Shown in pieces: positions 11,931-23,154 of a stretch of DNA of 64,000 nt. The notes under the pieces are model-generated. The model had not been told where the DNA came from and searched no databases. It saw only the letters and a list, made by a program, of their open reading frames with translations. This DNA comes from Hygrocybe punicea (taxonomy: Eukaryota > Basidiomycota > Agaricomycetes > Agaricales > Hygrophoraceae): NCBI GenBank assembly GCA_963556145.1, contig OY744465.1, positions 558,001 through 622,000 of the forward strand. The letters are read 5' to 3'. Each line of letters starts with the position of its first letter. The stretch's first letter is position 1. A program made the translations under genes and the position numbers.

Positions 11931-14756
11931 CACAGGGTGCACAGTAGCATACCATGTCACACAGTATCTTGAAAGGACTTGACAAGTATACTAAATATCA
12001 TTACCAGAACTTTCAGCATGGTATTGTAACAGTATTCAGATATAAACTACAATACTTGTGCTCAAATTCATCTGAAAGTATGAAGGAAAATGAGACTTAT
12101 ACCTTTTCAATAACATCAAGCCTTTTGTTTCACTACTTTTACTGTATTTACAGCAAAGTGCTGTATAGTTTGGATAGAATACTTGCAGCCTAAGATGAAT
12201 CAAAGTATTAAACCAGTAAGGAAGTTGGGGCACTTTTACTATTAGGATACCTTTTGAATCCTATCAAGATACAGGATGAAATAGTATAGTACTGTTGCCA
12301 TATTTTGGATTTAAGATACTTTGTCAATACTTTCAAGATACTGTTTGAATACATTTAAGATACTGTGTCAATACTTTTAAGATACTATTTCAATACTTTT
12401 AAGGTACTCTTTCAATGCATCTAAGATACTGTTTCAATATCCTTAAAGAACTTTGAAAAATAGTATAGTACTGCTTCAATATTGTTCAGATACTTTGCAA
12501 AATGGTATTGGACAGTTATTTAATGCTAAAACCCAGGGAAATATGGGGCTGGGAATTAGGATTCTGAAGTTCTGGGAATTCTGAGAATTGGAATTGCAAT
12601 ACTGGGAATGCTAGGAATGGGCATTTCAAAGTGCAGGTTTGGGATTCTGAGAATTGTAATTCCAAGTGTTTGAGAAGTTTGGAAAGTAGAATTCTGAAAT
12701 TGTGGGAGATTAGGGATTTGGAATTCAACAATTATGAGAATTGAAATCCTGGAAATGTGCATATTAATGAAAATTCCAAGAATGGGAATCCAAATGCAGG
12801 AAATTGGGAATCCAGATTCAGGAGATTGGGAATCCAGATGCGGGGAATTGGGAATCCATTCCATACAATTCCGTGCAATTCCTCGGTCCACGAGTGGCTC
12901 AGCAGTATTTGTGTTGACTGCAGCAAGCTCAAAAGACAATTCCGTGCAAATTCCAACCAATTCCAAACAATTCCGTGCAATTCCTCGGTCCACGAGTGGC
13001 TCAGCAGTATTTGTGTTGACTGCAGCAAGCTCAAAAGACAATTCCGTGCAAATTCCAACCAATTCCATACAATTCCGTGCAATTCCTCGGTCCATGAGTG
13101 GCTCAGCAGTATTTGTGTTGACTGCAGCAAGCTCAAAAGACAATTCCGTGCAAATTCCAACCAATTCCAAACAATTCCGTGCAATTCCTCAGTCCACGAG
13201 TGGCTCAGCAGTATTTGTGTCGACTGCAGCAAGCTAAAAAGACAATTCCGTGGAAATTCCAACCAATTCCCAACAATTGCATGCAATTCCTCAGTCCACG
13301 AGTGGCTCAGCAGTATTTGTGTCGACTGCAGCAAGCTAAAAAGACAATTCCGTGGAAATTCCAACCAATTCCCAACAATTGCATGCAATTCCTCGCTCTC
13401 CGAGTTGCTCGGCTGTATTTGTGATGTGTCCTGTGAGCTCAAAAGACAATTCCGTGCAAATTCCAACCAATTCCAAACAATTCCATGCAATTCCTCGCTC
13501 TCCGAGTTGCTCAGCTGTATTTGTGATGTGTCCTGTGAGCTCAAAAGACAATTCCGTGCAAATTCCAACCAATTCCCAACAATTCCATGCAATTCCTCAG
13601 TCCACGAGTGGCTCAGCAGTATTTGTGTCGACTGCAGTGAGCTCAGAAGACAGATCGAGGAATTGCACGGAATTGTTTGGAATTGGTTGGAATTTGCATG
13701 GAATTCTCTTTTGAGCTCACAGGACACATCACAAATACTGCTGAGCCACTCGTGGATTGAGGAATTGCACGGAATTGTTTGAAATTGGTTGGAATTTGAA
13801 CGGAATTGTCCTTTGAGCTCACACGACTCATCACGAATACTGCTCAGCCACTCGAGGACCCAGGAATTGCATGGAATTGTTTGGCATGGATTCCCAATTC
13901 CCCGCATCTGGATTCCCAATCTGCTGAATCTGGATTCCCAATTTCCTGCATTTGGATTCCCATTCTTGGAATTTGCATTAATATGCACATTTTCAGGATT
14001 TCAATTCTCATCATTGTTGACTTCCAAATCCCTAATCTCCCACAATTTCAGAATTCTACTTTCCAAACTTCTCAAACTCTCAGAATCCCAAAGCCTGCAC
14101 TTTGAAATGCCCATTCCTAGCATTCCCAGTATTGCAATTCCAATTCTCAGAATTCCCAGAACTTCAGAATCCTAATTCCCAGCCCCATATTTCCCTGGGT
14201 TTTAGTATTAAATAACTGTCCAATACCATTTTGCAAAGTATCTGAACAGTATTGAAGCAGTACTATACTATTCTTCAAAGTTCTTTAAGGATATTGAAAC
14301 AGTATCTTAGATGCATTGAAAGAGTACCTTAAAAGTATTGAAATAGTATCTTAAAAGTATTGACAAAGTATCTTAAATCCAAAATATGGCAACAGTACTA
14401 TACTATTTCATCCTGTATCTTGATAGGATTCAAAAGGTATCCTAATAGTAAAAGTGCCCCAACTTCCTTACTGGTTTAATACTTTGATTCATCTTAGGCT
14501 GCAAGTATTCTATCCAAACTATACAGCACTTTGCTGTAAATACAGTAAAAGTAGTGAAACAAAAGGCTTGATGTTATTGAAAAGGTATAAGTCTCATTTT
14601 CCTTCATAATTTCAGATGAATTTGAGCACAAGTATTGTAGTTTATATCTGAATACTGTTACAATACCATGCTAAAAGTTCTGGTAATGATATTTAGTATA
14701 CTTGTCAAGTACTTTCAAGATACTGTGTGACATGGTATGCTACTGTGCACCCTGTG
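11931..14756 (+). mobile_element. 2826 bp foldback element with internal 102 bp array, same family
   Basis: Both ends carry CACAGGGTGCACAGTAGC in inverted orientation, and the element is flanked by CCA (11928-11930 and 14757-14759). The outer arms (about 11931-12870 and 13885-14756) are long inverted copies; their outermost 400 bp match the 849 bp element, so the short element is a deletion or sister form. Between the arms lies a 102 bp tandem array. It has no transposase. It sits in the same host gene as the 849 bp copy, 651 bp downstream. Confidence 0.85.
12881..13890. repeat. 102 bp minisatellite inside the foldback element
   Basis: Repeat anchors (CCTCGGTCCACG and variants) occur at 12881, 12983, 13085, 13187, 13289, 13391, 13493 and 13595, exactly 102 bp apart. 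Two further units follow in inverted orientation to about 13890. Two sequence subtypes exist (…CACGAGTGGCTCAGC… and …CTCCGAGTTGCTC…). Because 102 is a multiple of 3, several frames stay open for hundreds of codons on both strands; I regard these as by-products. Confidence 0.9.
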
Positions 14757-15109
14757 CCATGGCTGCCAAGAACTTGCGATTGTCAGACGATTTACTATTT
14801 CAAACAACTCAGTTTCTCCGTGACATGCTGAACTACATGGAACTCGACGACGCAATGACAACCGGGGATGTTGGTCGCATGCAAGACATCCTTCCACGCC
14901 TTCTGTTCTGTTTTGCCGGTGGAAAAAACAAGAATTATACGATAGAGGTGCTCGAATTGATCCAGGGTTTACAGCGCGAGTGGCCGGATGACCTAAAGTG
15001 TGTTCCTTTTCCATGTTCTTCCTCTGCTGATGTCTCTACTTCAGGTCTTACATAGTTCAGTATTGCTGGTTGGCCAATACTACAGGTAAAAAGAACCGCT
15101 TCCTACCCA

Positions 15110-15892
15110 TTGACCTTCTGCAAGAACACAGCAATAGGCATAGTTGTGGGGACAGCGGGGACAGTGGGGACAGCAACAGGCACAGGTGCGGGGACAGCAC
15201 CAGAGACCTCTGGCGAGATAGTCCATGCGAGCATTGACCAGATTAGTGGTGGAGACGATGATGCTGCTATGTCTCACGAATCCGCAAAGGCTCCCTCTGC
15301 TGACGAAACGGCTTTCAACATCGTCTCTGATGAAACACCAACCACTGGAACCACCACCCTCAAGACCACCGCTATCCAAAGCACACCACAGCCACTGGCT
15401 TTGCCGGAGTCAGATTGGCCCAGATGGCTGTGGCACGAATACAAGTTGTTTGTGGCGGCAGATTTGGGTTGTGATTGGGAGGGTTTACTTGTCCAGTTTG
15501 TGAATTACGAGGCTCAATCAGCATTTGGGGAGGACGAGGGGCAATCTAAGTCATTGAGCACACACCATCATCCCAAGGAAGTCCAGTGGTGGATCCAGCA
15601 AGGCCAGGATCTTCGCAAGGGAAGGGAACATATTCCTACCATTCCGAGTTTTGAGAAATTTGGAGCATCGTGGTGGACTTGGTGGGAGCACCTCCAGCCG
15701 ACTGGTGGCAACTGGTTTTCTCTCAATAAATCCGGTGTGAACGGCTTTCTGAGTGTGATGGTGTGTCTGTACTGGTGGGGTAAGTTGGCAAGGGGAGATA
15801 TATCAAAGGAGCCAGCATGGCAGGAGGCTTGTGTTGAAGTTCGGAGAGTTCTGGATACCCTGCTTGCTACTCCGAGAGCAGGAGGAAGCTAG
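15110..15892 (+). CDS. Uncharacterised Trp-rich protein fragment fused to the DUF6589 remnant
   Basis: Open to the stop at 15890-15892. It begins with Thr/Gly/Ala low-complexity sequence encoded by GGGGACAG-type repeats (about 15148-15205), followed by a dense Trp-rich region: WPRWLWHEYKLF, EVQWWIQQGQDLRKGREH, FGASWWTWWEHLQP, GVNGFLSVMVCLYWWG. I recognise this last part as a family of agaricomycete proteins of unknown function (remembered, not searched). It lacks its own clear ATG. A possible 46 bp intron (15086-15131, GTAAAA..CACAG) would join it in frame to the DUF6589 exon, and the summed exons are then an exact multiple of three (935 codons plus stop). However, the 'intron' itself encodes DUF6589-like residues (RFLPIDLLQEH), so a DNA-level fusion or truncation is more likely than an ancient intron. 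Confidence 0.45.
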   Translation: MTFCKNTAIGIVVGTAGTVGTATGTGAGTAPETSGEIVHASIDQISGGDDDAAMSHESAKAPSADETAFNIVSDETPTTGTTTLKTTAIQSTPQPLALPESDWPRWLWHEYKLFVAADLGCDWEGLLVQFVNYEAQSAFGEDEGQSKSLSTHHHPKEVQWWIQQGQDLRKGREHIPTIPSFEKFGASWWTWWEHLQPTGGNWFSLNKSGVNGFLSVMVCLYWWGKLARGDISKEPAWQEACVEVRRVLDTLLATPRAGGS

Positions 15893-16180
15893 TCAAGTAA
15901 AACTTCTTATTCATGACTCTTTGTGTCTGTTATCTTGTCATCCCTCCTTGTCATCCTCTTGTCATCCTTTCTTGTCATCCTTTTTGATATGCATTTCTTT
16001 TTCTCTTCTAAAAAAATATATGTTGCATTTTCGTGAGTTGTGTCTTGGGGTAGCATAAGTTGAGCTAATAATATGCTAATAATATGGTGGAAACATTTGG
16101 AAAACATGGAAGGAAATGCACAAAAACACAGAAAAACAACTATTTGGCATACTAGTTGTTCGCCTAGGCAACTGCATGGA
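15893..16180. other. 3' flank with CTTGTCATCC repeats
   Basis: Pyrimidine-rich degenerate repeats of CTTGTCATCC at about 15934-15985, then AT-rich DNA. Nothing coding seen. Confidence 0.5.
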
Positions 16181-17406
16181 TCATCCGCGGGTGCCGAATT
16201 TGGTATCCGTATCCGTATCCGTATCCATCAATATCCGTACCTGAGCCACAGATATGGATATGATACGGTATTTACCTCATGTTCGCCGCGCCAACGTCAA
16301 TTGACGTTGCAGCGTGCTCGCACAAGGTAACTGAGGCCGAGGACAGGTCTGCACCGTGCTCGGGGCACAATGCAGATGTGTCATGGTGCAATGGGAGGTC
16401 GGCTGTGTGGTGGCCGAGGCAGTGGTGATGGCCGGTTATCGTGGTGGTGTGCAAGTGAGTTGGGGGTGCTCGAAAATGGACAGGAAACGGGTGCCGTGGG
16501 TGTTGACCAAGTGGGGGTGGGGTTTGGGGCAAAAGGCGGCAAGGTGACGTATTTGGGCTCCTCATTGTCCCAGTCTCAATGTGAACGTGATGCGGGGGGT
16601 GGGTTGGCCGCGACCAGGTGGTTGGCACACCACCATCCTCCCGGTTACCTCACGGTTGCAGCGCCAACGTCGATTGATGTGACGGTGTGCAGCCGCGAGG
16701 TATGTTGGTGGTGGGATGGCTGTGGCCTTCGTCGCGGTCGCAGTCGTGGTCATGGTCGTGGTCGTGCTAGTGGTCATGCTAGTGGTCGTGGTCGTGGTCA
16801 CTGTGGTGGTCGTGGTGGTGGTTGTTGTTGTTGTTGTTGTTGTTGTTGTCCTATTTGGAGGGATGTAGGTTGTCGTCATCCTATTTGGAGGGATGTAGGT
16901 TGTCATCGTCCTATTTGGAGGGATGTAGGTTGTCGTCGTCCTATTTGGAGGGATGTAGGTTGTTGTCATCGTCGTGGTGGCCGCCGTTGTCGTGGTGGCC
17001 GCCGTTGTCACCCTCGTCCTCGCCGCCTGTCATCCTCATCAGGTGTGTGGTGTTTGTGTTGTTGGTACTGCCATCATCGTCGTTTGTGTAATTAGTAGCT
17101 AAGAAATAAAACAAAAAAAAAACATACCTACTGCAACGGGAGGTGGGTGCACTGCCCCCCCGCTGCCCTTCTCCCCATGTCCCATCGTTGTCCATCGTTG
17201 TTGTTGTCGTTCTCGTAGTTGTTGTCACCGTGGCTGTGGTTGTGGCCGTGGTTGGTGATGTTGATGTGTGATGCAGGTACCGTGACACTACCCAAATAGG
17301 GACCGGTTATGGATACACAGGTGCACGGATCGGGAAATCTTGATCCGGACCCGTATCCGAGGCGATCCATATCCATGATCCGCGCTGATCTGCCCAATCC
17401 GTGCAT
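16180..17406. mobile_element. Probable hAT-like MITE region with TATCCG subterminal repeats
   Basis: The left side has GTATCCGTATCCGTATCC and related hexamers (16200-16240). The right side has GATCCGGACCCGTATCC and ATCCATATCCATGATCC (about 17338-17380) near an inverted GCA(T/C)GGAT motif at both outer edges. Oriented arrays of one short word near both ends are typical of hAT elements, where they bind the transposase. Exact ends and a target duplication could not be fixed, so the boundaries are approximate. The interior is low complexity (GTCGTGGT and GTTGTT runs, 16722-16849). Confidence 0.4.
16850..16969. repeat. Four-copy 30 bp tandem repeat
   Basis: CCTATTTGGAGGGATGTAGG plus a variable 10 bp tail, starting at 16850, 16880, 16910 and 16940. 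Preceded by a (GTT)n tract. The 10-codon periodic frame it creates (PIWRDVGC) is not taken as a gene. Confidence 0.9.
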
Positions 17407-18042
17407 TTGACTATGTTTGCCCAACATAAGAAAACATTAGAATCCAAACCACAAACCAATTAGAGAATATGCTGAAAATAATTGTTAAAATATATGAAAA
17501 CATGTGAAAAACATAGGAAAACATATCTGAAACATATCTGAATATGCTGAAAATAATTGTTGATAAATGAACACATGTGAAAAACATAGGAAAACATATG
17601 TGAAACATATTCTGGGGTGATGATCAAATTGGGTATGTCAGATTTCAGATTTAGATTTATAATATTCAGAAAACATATGGCTACAATCAAACATGACCTA
17701 AATTGGATTTATCAGATTTATCAGAGTCAGAAAACATATGAGAAACATATTCTGTGGTGTGATCAGAGCTGGTCTGATCCAAATTGGATATGTCAGATTT
17801 ATAATATTCAGAAAACATATGGCTATAATTTGATCATATGGCTATAATTAAACCTATTCCAAATTGGGTAGGTCTGATTTATAATATTCAATTTCACATT
17901 TATTATATTATTTTTGTTACTATATATCTGCTTTTAGAACACATTCCTGCTTATATAACCCCTAGTCAAGACTCCCATGCCTGGACCCATGATATTTGAC
18001 AAAATACTCCATGGCAAGAGCCATGGCTATTAGGCCAAATAC
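17407..18042. repeat. AT-rich degenerate direct repeats
   Basis: Recurrent words ATGCTGAAAATAATTGTT, GAAAAACATAGGAAAACAT and AGAAAACATATGGCTA in several direct copies; about two thirds A+T. No coding signal. Confidence 0.6.
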
Positions 18043-18314
18043 TACAGCTATAGTGTTGCCGAAGTTCAGTTCGGTCCGGTTCCGACCCTTTTTGGCGGAA
18101 CCGCGAACTGAACTTCGGGTCTGGTTTGGCGCATGGCCAAACCTGGACCCGGACGGCATTGAACCGTTTCTCCGCGTTCGGTCTGGGTTCAGACGCGGTC
18201 TGAACCCCGGACCAAGGTGGGCTCACCCCATGAGCTCCGTTCTCCTCGCAAATGGCAGGCACGTATCAATCGATACGGCGCTACACTTCGCAAGGTAGTT
18301 GGGCTGCAGGGGAG

Positions 18315-18715
18315 CCGTCCGGCGCTGCTGCTGCCGCCGCTGTCACTGCTGCTGTTGCTGCCGCTGCCGGTGCTGCTGCTGCTGCCGTCGCCGTTGCTGC
18401 TGCCACTGCTGCTGCTGCTGTCATGGCCGTTGCTGCTGCCACCGTTGCTGCTGCCGGCATTGCTGCTGCTGCTGGCCGTCATAGTTGTGGTTGCCGTTGT
18501 TGTTGCCACCGCTGGTGGTGATGTTGGATGGCTTTGGCTGTTGCCGCTGCCGCTGCTGCTGCTGCTGCTGCCGTTGCTGCCGGCGCTGCTGCTTCCGCTG
18601 TTGCTGCTGCTGCTGGCCGTTGCCATTGTCGTTGCCTGGTTGCCGTTGCCTTTGCCGTTGCCGTTGCCACCGCTGGTGGTGGTGGTGGTGGTGGTGGTGG
18701 TGTTGCGGCTGCCCC
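18315..18715. repeat. CTG/GCC-rich trinucleotide low-complexity tract
   Basis: Interrupted GCTGCTGCT and GCTGCCGTT repeats run for about 400 bp inside the hAT-like element. They create open frames of Ala/Leu/Cys or Gln/Ser/Asn on both strands, none of which I annotate. Confidence 0.85.
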
Positions 18716-18850
18716 GCGTCCGTTGGCATTGCGTTGGTGTTGGCATTCATCTTGTGCCAATGTGGTTGCGATGTGGTCGCAGTCGAGTTGCCTGCCGCAA
18801 ATAACATTAGTAAAGTTAAGAAAAAAATGGAAACTTACCTTTGAACACAA

Positions 18851-19494
18851 TATGGCCGGTCAGGGGTACACCCGCAGTGCTCTGGGGCTGTATTCGGACC
18901 CGTACCCGTCACGGGTACGTACCCGAGGCCAAAAGTACGGGTATGGCACGGGTTTTGCAGGGGTACAGGAAGAAACATGCAAAATACTCCATTTTTACCT
19001 GTTTTTGGTGGTTTTTATGGTTATTGTGGACGGAATACTGGCCGGATCCCTTTAGTGTAAAGGTACACAATGTTCGAAATAGTGTGGAGAGTGTTGAGAG
19101 CATTTTTACATATTTTTACAAGCAATGATTCTCATTATATCCCTCAAAAACATGCAAAATACCCCATTTTTACCTGTTTTTGGTGGTTTTGATGATTATT
19201 GTGGACGGAATACTGGTCGGATCCCTTTAGTGTAAAGGAACACAATGTTTAGAATACTGTGGGGAGTGTTGAGAGCATTTTTACACATTTTTACAAGCAA
19301 TGATTCTCATTATATCCCTCAAAAATAGCGAAAAATACCCCAAAAATTGAGTTTTTTATGTTTCTTCTCCCAAAAAAAATACAGCCCATACCCGTGTGGG
19401 TACTGCGGGTATTCTGAGGCTGGACTCGTACCCTTAACCCGTGGTACCCGTACTCTTAACCCCTGGGGGTATTGCATACCCTTGACCTGCCCTA
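18851..19494. mobile_element. Second hAT-like element nested in the first, 644 bp, 8 bp TSD
   Basis: Ends TATGGCCGGTCAGGGGTA and, inverted, TAGGGCAGGTCAAGGGTA (15 of 18 match). Flanked by GAACACAA at 18843-18850 and 19495-19502. The subterminal word is different from the host element's: GGTACCCG/CGGGTA. Inside, a 175 bp unit is tandemly duplicated (starting at 18976 and 19151, each with CTGTTTTTGGTGGTTTT and GTGTAAAGG). Non-coding. Confidence 0.8.
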
Positions 19495-20169
19495 GAACAC
19501 AACACAATTTGTGTTGTGTTCAACCCACGTTGAAGTTGCTGTGTTGCGTGAAAGGTCACGGCCAGTCACATGATGCCGTTTAACATGAAATAGTAAGTAA
19601 AGAAATACGAAAAACAAATGAAATCAATACCTTAAAAATATCCACGTTCGCGGTTTGAACGCGGTTTGGAGCCGTTCAGGAAATCTGGCAGGCCTCGAAA
19701 CCCGGAACTGAACCCGCGGTCTGGTTCAGCACTTGGCTGAACTTAGACCGAACTTAGGGTTCGGTTCGGGGTTTGAACCGGGTTCAGCTAGGTTCGGAAC
19801 CGAACTACGGCAACACTATACAGCTAGGGCTGAGATTTCGCTTTACGCATTTAACAGCAATGAAGGGCGGAAGACGCGATTTATGAGGTGGGAGTGGAAG
19901 TAGAGAATGAGAAGGGTGAATGGGCAGGTGACACAGTGACAAAGGAGACACAGGAAATGAGGGGGGTCATCCACAGTGATGCCATCGTCGTCGAGATACC
20001 GCCCCAACCATCGGTACCATCATCCTCATGCAGCTCGACGATGGGACCGATTGGGATGGCAATGACCACAACAGGGACAATGGGGACATCATGGACAACA
20101 TCTCCATTGTTTTTATCGGCAATGGAATGCGGGGAGGGCCTTGGGGGGTATTAATGGTGCAGGTAAGTA

Positions 20170-20560
20170 CTATAAGAGTTTATCATAATGATATTGTACA
20201 GCCAAGACTGTAAAGAAAATGGTATTCCACAGGAATAACTAAATGTTTATCACAATGGCTTATATTGTATGGCTATGACTGTGAAAAAATGGTATTTCAC
20301 AGGAATAATTAGATGTTTATTGGAATGGCTTATATTGTATGGCCAAGCTTCTATAAGACCGTGAAAAAATGGTATTTCACAGGAATAATTAAATGCCCAT
20401 CACAAGGGCTTATATTATATGGCCAAGCCTCTATAAGACTTTGAAAAAATGGTATTTCACAGGAATAATTGAATGCTCATCAGAATGGCTTATATTGCAT
20501 GGCCAAGCTTCTATAAGACTGTGAAAAAATGGGATTGCAGTGGAATAATTAGGTGTATAT
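20170..20560. repeat. About five tandem copies of an 80 bp unit
   Basis: Anchor GGTATTTCACAGGAATAATT recurs with its CAC at about 20228, 20298, 20378, 20458 and (diverged) 20538, giving periods of 70, 80, 80 and 80 bp. Units contain TTATATTGTATGGCCAAGC. No coding content. 19827-20170 before it and 20560-20790 after it show no gene either. Confidence 0.8.
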
Positions 20561-21656
20561 TGTAGCCCCTTATATACAGCAATCAATTTCCACAAATCTG
20601 AGTGCAAGTGATCAACCATCGCAATAATTATATTGTACTTGAATGCATTTATTTGCCTAGATAAGACATTGCAAACGACTGCAAGTCTGCTTATCAATTC
20701 TCAACTCCGCCTGGATATACCGGCGCCTCCCCAATTTCCCGATGTAAGGGCCAGGACCAGCACAGCCAACCAGCTTGAGATTTTCTTGCCAACGATGCCG
20801 AAATTGCCAACGATGCCGAAATTGCAGGCGAACATCGACAGGCGGGATGAAAGGGATGGAATGCAAAACCTTGCAGAGGGTGCTGCGGGCCCGGTGAGTT
20901 CTTCAGCAAAATTCTCAACGTCAACGTCAACGACGCTTCCAGATTGCAGATATAACACCAAATCCAGTTGACCTATGTCCACCTCCCACTCTCACATTGA
21001 GCGCACATCATATCAGCGCTCCCGGTTCAACGTTGGAGTGGGTCTGAGGTCGCTTCTGGAAAGACACTGAAATCGGGAGAAGATCCTGTCCTCGTCGTCT
21101 GAGTCTAACTATCTACTACATCCGGAAGGTCAACTATCAACTGAACCATGGGACTCTGGTCACGTGATCATCCAGGCACAACTACTACAACGTTCAATGC
21201 CGTTGGACGCGATCAGCACAATTATCATTGTACGTCAAGTTGGGACAAGCAACATGCTTGCATTCAGGCAATTCCAAACTTATTGCCAAGTTTGTTGAAC
21301 GTAGTAACTAACAATTCCCTGGGCACCCTTCCATACGCCGAAGGCGCTTCCTGGAACCCGCGTCTCGTGTGCTTGCCCGGTACACGCACAGCCCTCCTCG
21401 ATGATATATGGAAGTGGATCAACGAAGCTGATAGTACCAAGTCGGCAGAAATATTTTTCTTGTCTGATGTGGCCGGCACCGGAAAGAGTGCGATTGCTCA
21501 CACCGTCGCTCACGACTGCCACAAGGCCGGAATTCTTGCCTCGTCTTTCTTCTTCGATCGGGATATCCCGGATAGAAACCGGCCTCAGAAGTTCTTCAGC
21601 ACCATCGTACGTGACCTTGCTGGACTTAGCAAGGATCTGGCGGAACATATCAGCGT

Positions 21657-22564
21657 TGTAGATGCGGGTTCTGTGTGGCTTCGGAACTATATAAAGAAAT
21701 AATATAAAGATCCTAACCTGTGGGTGTCAGCGTAGAAGTGACTGGATAAGTCAGTGTCGGGAATAGTAGTAAAAGTAAAGGAATGTTAGTAAAAGTAAAG
21801 CCGCCGCATAAAACTGGACTAATAACGACGAATCCGGTGATGAACGGAGTGAAAACGGAGAAATAAAGAAGAACCCGACGATGCCGACAATGTCGGGTAC
21901 GGCGGGTCGGGTCGGGTTGGGTCGGAAACGATGAACAAATATACGGGAACAACGATAAAGACGACGAAGAGGACTATAAAAAGCTAAGGGTCTACGTGGA
22001 CGAGCATTTGAAGGGATTAAAAGGTGATTCTGACTAAAGGGAAATGGGGACTAAGGGTATGTTATTTTGTACGGTCGTCGGGGACCGTTTTTATAGTACA
22101 GGAAACAGTAATCTACTTTCGGACGTGTCTACTTCGGCCGATGGTAAGCTACAAAGAAAGGTTGGAATGGGGATGTGGAAAGGGGGGTTGCAAAGCAACG
22201 AAGACAGGAAATGGAGGGGAAAACAAATATGCAAGGAAAAGATCTAGAAAGTCCTACATATCTCCGAAAGGACGATGGGATGCATAAATAAAGTAAATCC
22301 GAAGTCGGGGATTGAGTCCGAAGAGATCCATCTCCTGGAATTGGAACTCCGAGGCGTTTGAGGCTGCCGGATTTGGTCTGAGAGCGGCTGTGACGAAGCG
22401 GCATACGTCGGGTTATGTCGGTCACGTCGGGTCACGTCACGCACGTCACGTCGGGTTGCGTCGGGTTACGTCGGGTTCGAATGCAAGTCGAATGGCGGCA
22501 TCGGGTTGGTCCGGATTCATGATATATTGATGATACGGACTCAGAGGGACGTCGACCCTCTACA
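21657..22564. repeat. Left 908 bp LTR
   Basis: Ends TGTAGA…TCTACA, so the LTR itself has short inverted termini. Contains a TATAAAAA word at 21975-21982 and several CGTCGGGT-type repeats (about 22405-22475). Confidence 0.9.
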
Positions 22565-23154
22565 TCTCCAGGGTACTTTAAATAAAGACCATCCCTGGTC
22601 TATACTATGTGGACTCGGGACTCGGATGCGTGAGATGAGGCCGACGTGGTGGTCATGGAATCGGGCTCGACGGGACGAGGCGGGCTGTGGACAATGCAAA
22701 GGGGGAGAGCGGATGGTGACTAGCGGAACTCAATGGAGGGTCGGAGGCTGAGAGCGGCGAATGGGGAACGAAATGAGTGAAGCCGGTGTCGAGGAAAAAG
22801 GAAACAAAGTACATAGAACTGGAGGAAAAGGGAACTGAGCGGAAATGAAAGAAAAGATGGAAAGCTACAAAAAACGGGACAAGTGGGGAGTGGAAACGCA
22901 AAATAGATGAGAAAATAAATAAATGTCGGGTATCGGAAAGAGGGGACGCGATAGAAATCAAGTCAGGATAAAACTAAACGTGACATAGGATTGGGGGCGG
23001 GTGACGGAGACGAGTAAGGCAGGAGCGGAAACGAAATAAAACACAAGCGGATGACAAAGACGATCTAGGCGGGTCGAGTTAGGGTCGGCGGCTTTGGTGG
23101 CTGTGTCAACGGGTGGCGGAAACGGTGGCGTAGGAGTAGACATGATATGACGAC

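Larger units (their letters stand above)
9260..15085 (+). pseudogene. DUF6589-family protein gene split by two foldback elements and 3'-truncated
   Basis: Predicted exons 9260-9853, 9905-10430, 11283-11930, 14760-14997 and 15045-15085. The pieces between 9905 and 14997 were one exon before insertion. Removing each element plus one 3 bp duplication restores the frame exactly: …SSPDFDLMTYTHKDDDR… at the first site and …TALRTMAAKNLR… at the second. The distal part is typical of the fungal DUF6589 domain: WVLVWVGDQLTVAWIRGLQ, FGWFHAQVAFEHSLHAQYYG, VQGDFHYHFQDGLLHIAEA, and near the end LLQEH. DUF6589 has no established function and is suspected to be transposon-derived. After LLQEH the family's remaining conserved C-terminus is absent, and a different reading frame takes over. 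Not functional as it stands. Confidence 0.8.
18051..19818. mobile_element. hAT-like non-autonomous element, 1768 bp, 8 bp TSD
   Basis: The ends are TAGTGTTGCCG at 18051 and its inverse at 19818. They are flanked by TACAGCTA at 18043-18050 and again at 19819-19826, an 8 bp target duplication as made by hAT transposases. Both subterminal regions are packed with GTTCGG/GGTTC words in inverted orientation (18060-18190 and 19645-19805). The interior holds a long (CTG/CCG)-type low-complexity tract and a second, nested element. No transposase gene. Confidence 0.85.

Noticed and set aside
12881..13890. CRISPR-like array
   Set aside because: Units are 102 bp, contiguous, without spacers, and located in a eukaryotic foldback element.
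16370..17095. 241-codon GRGRG/Cys-rich frame
   Set aside because: Low-complexity GTCGTGGT and GTTGTT repeats plus a 30 bp tandem repeat; no start context or introns.
18189..18850. Gln/Ser/Asn-rich or Ala/Leu-rich frames that could look like prion-type domains
   Set aside because: They come from a CTG/GCC trinucleotide tract inside a hAT-like element and are open in many frames at once.
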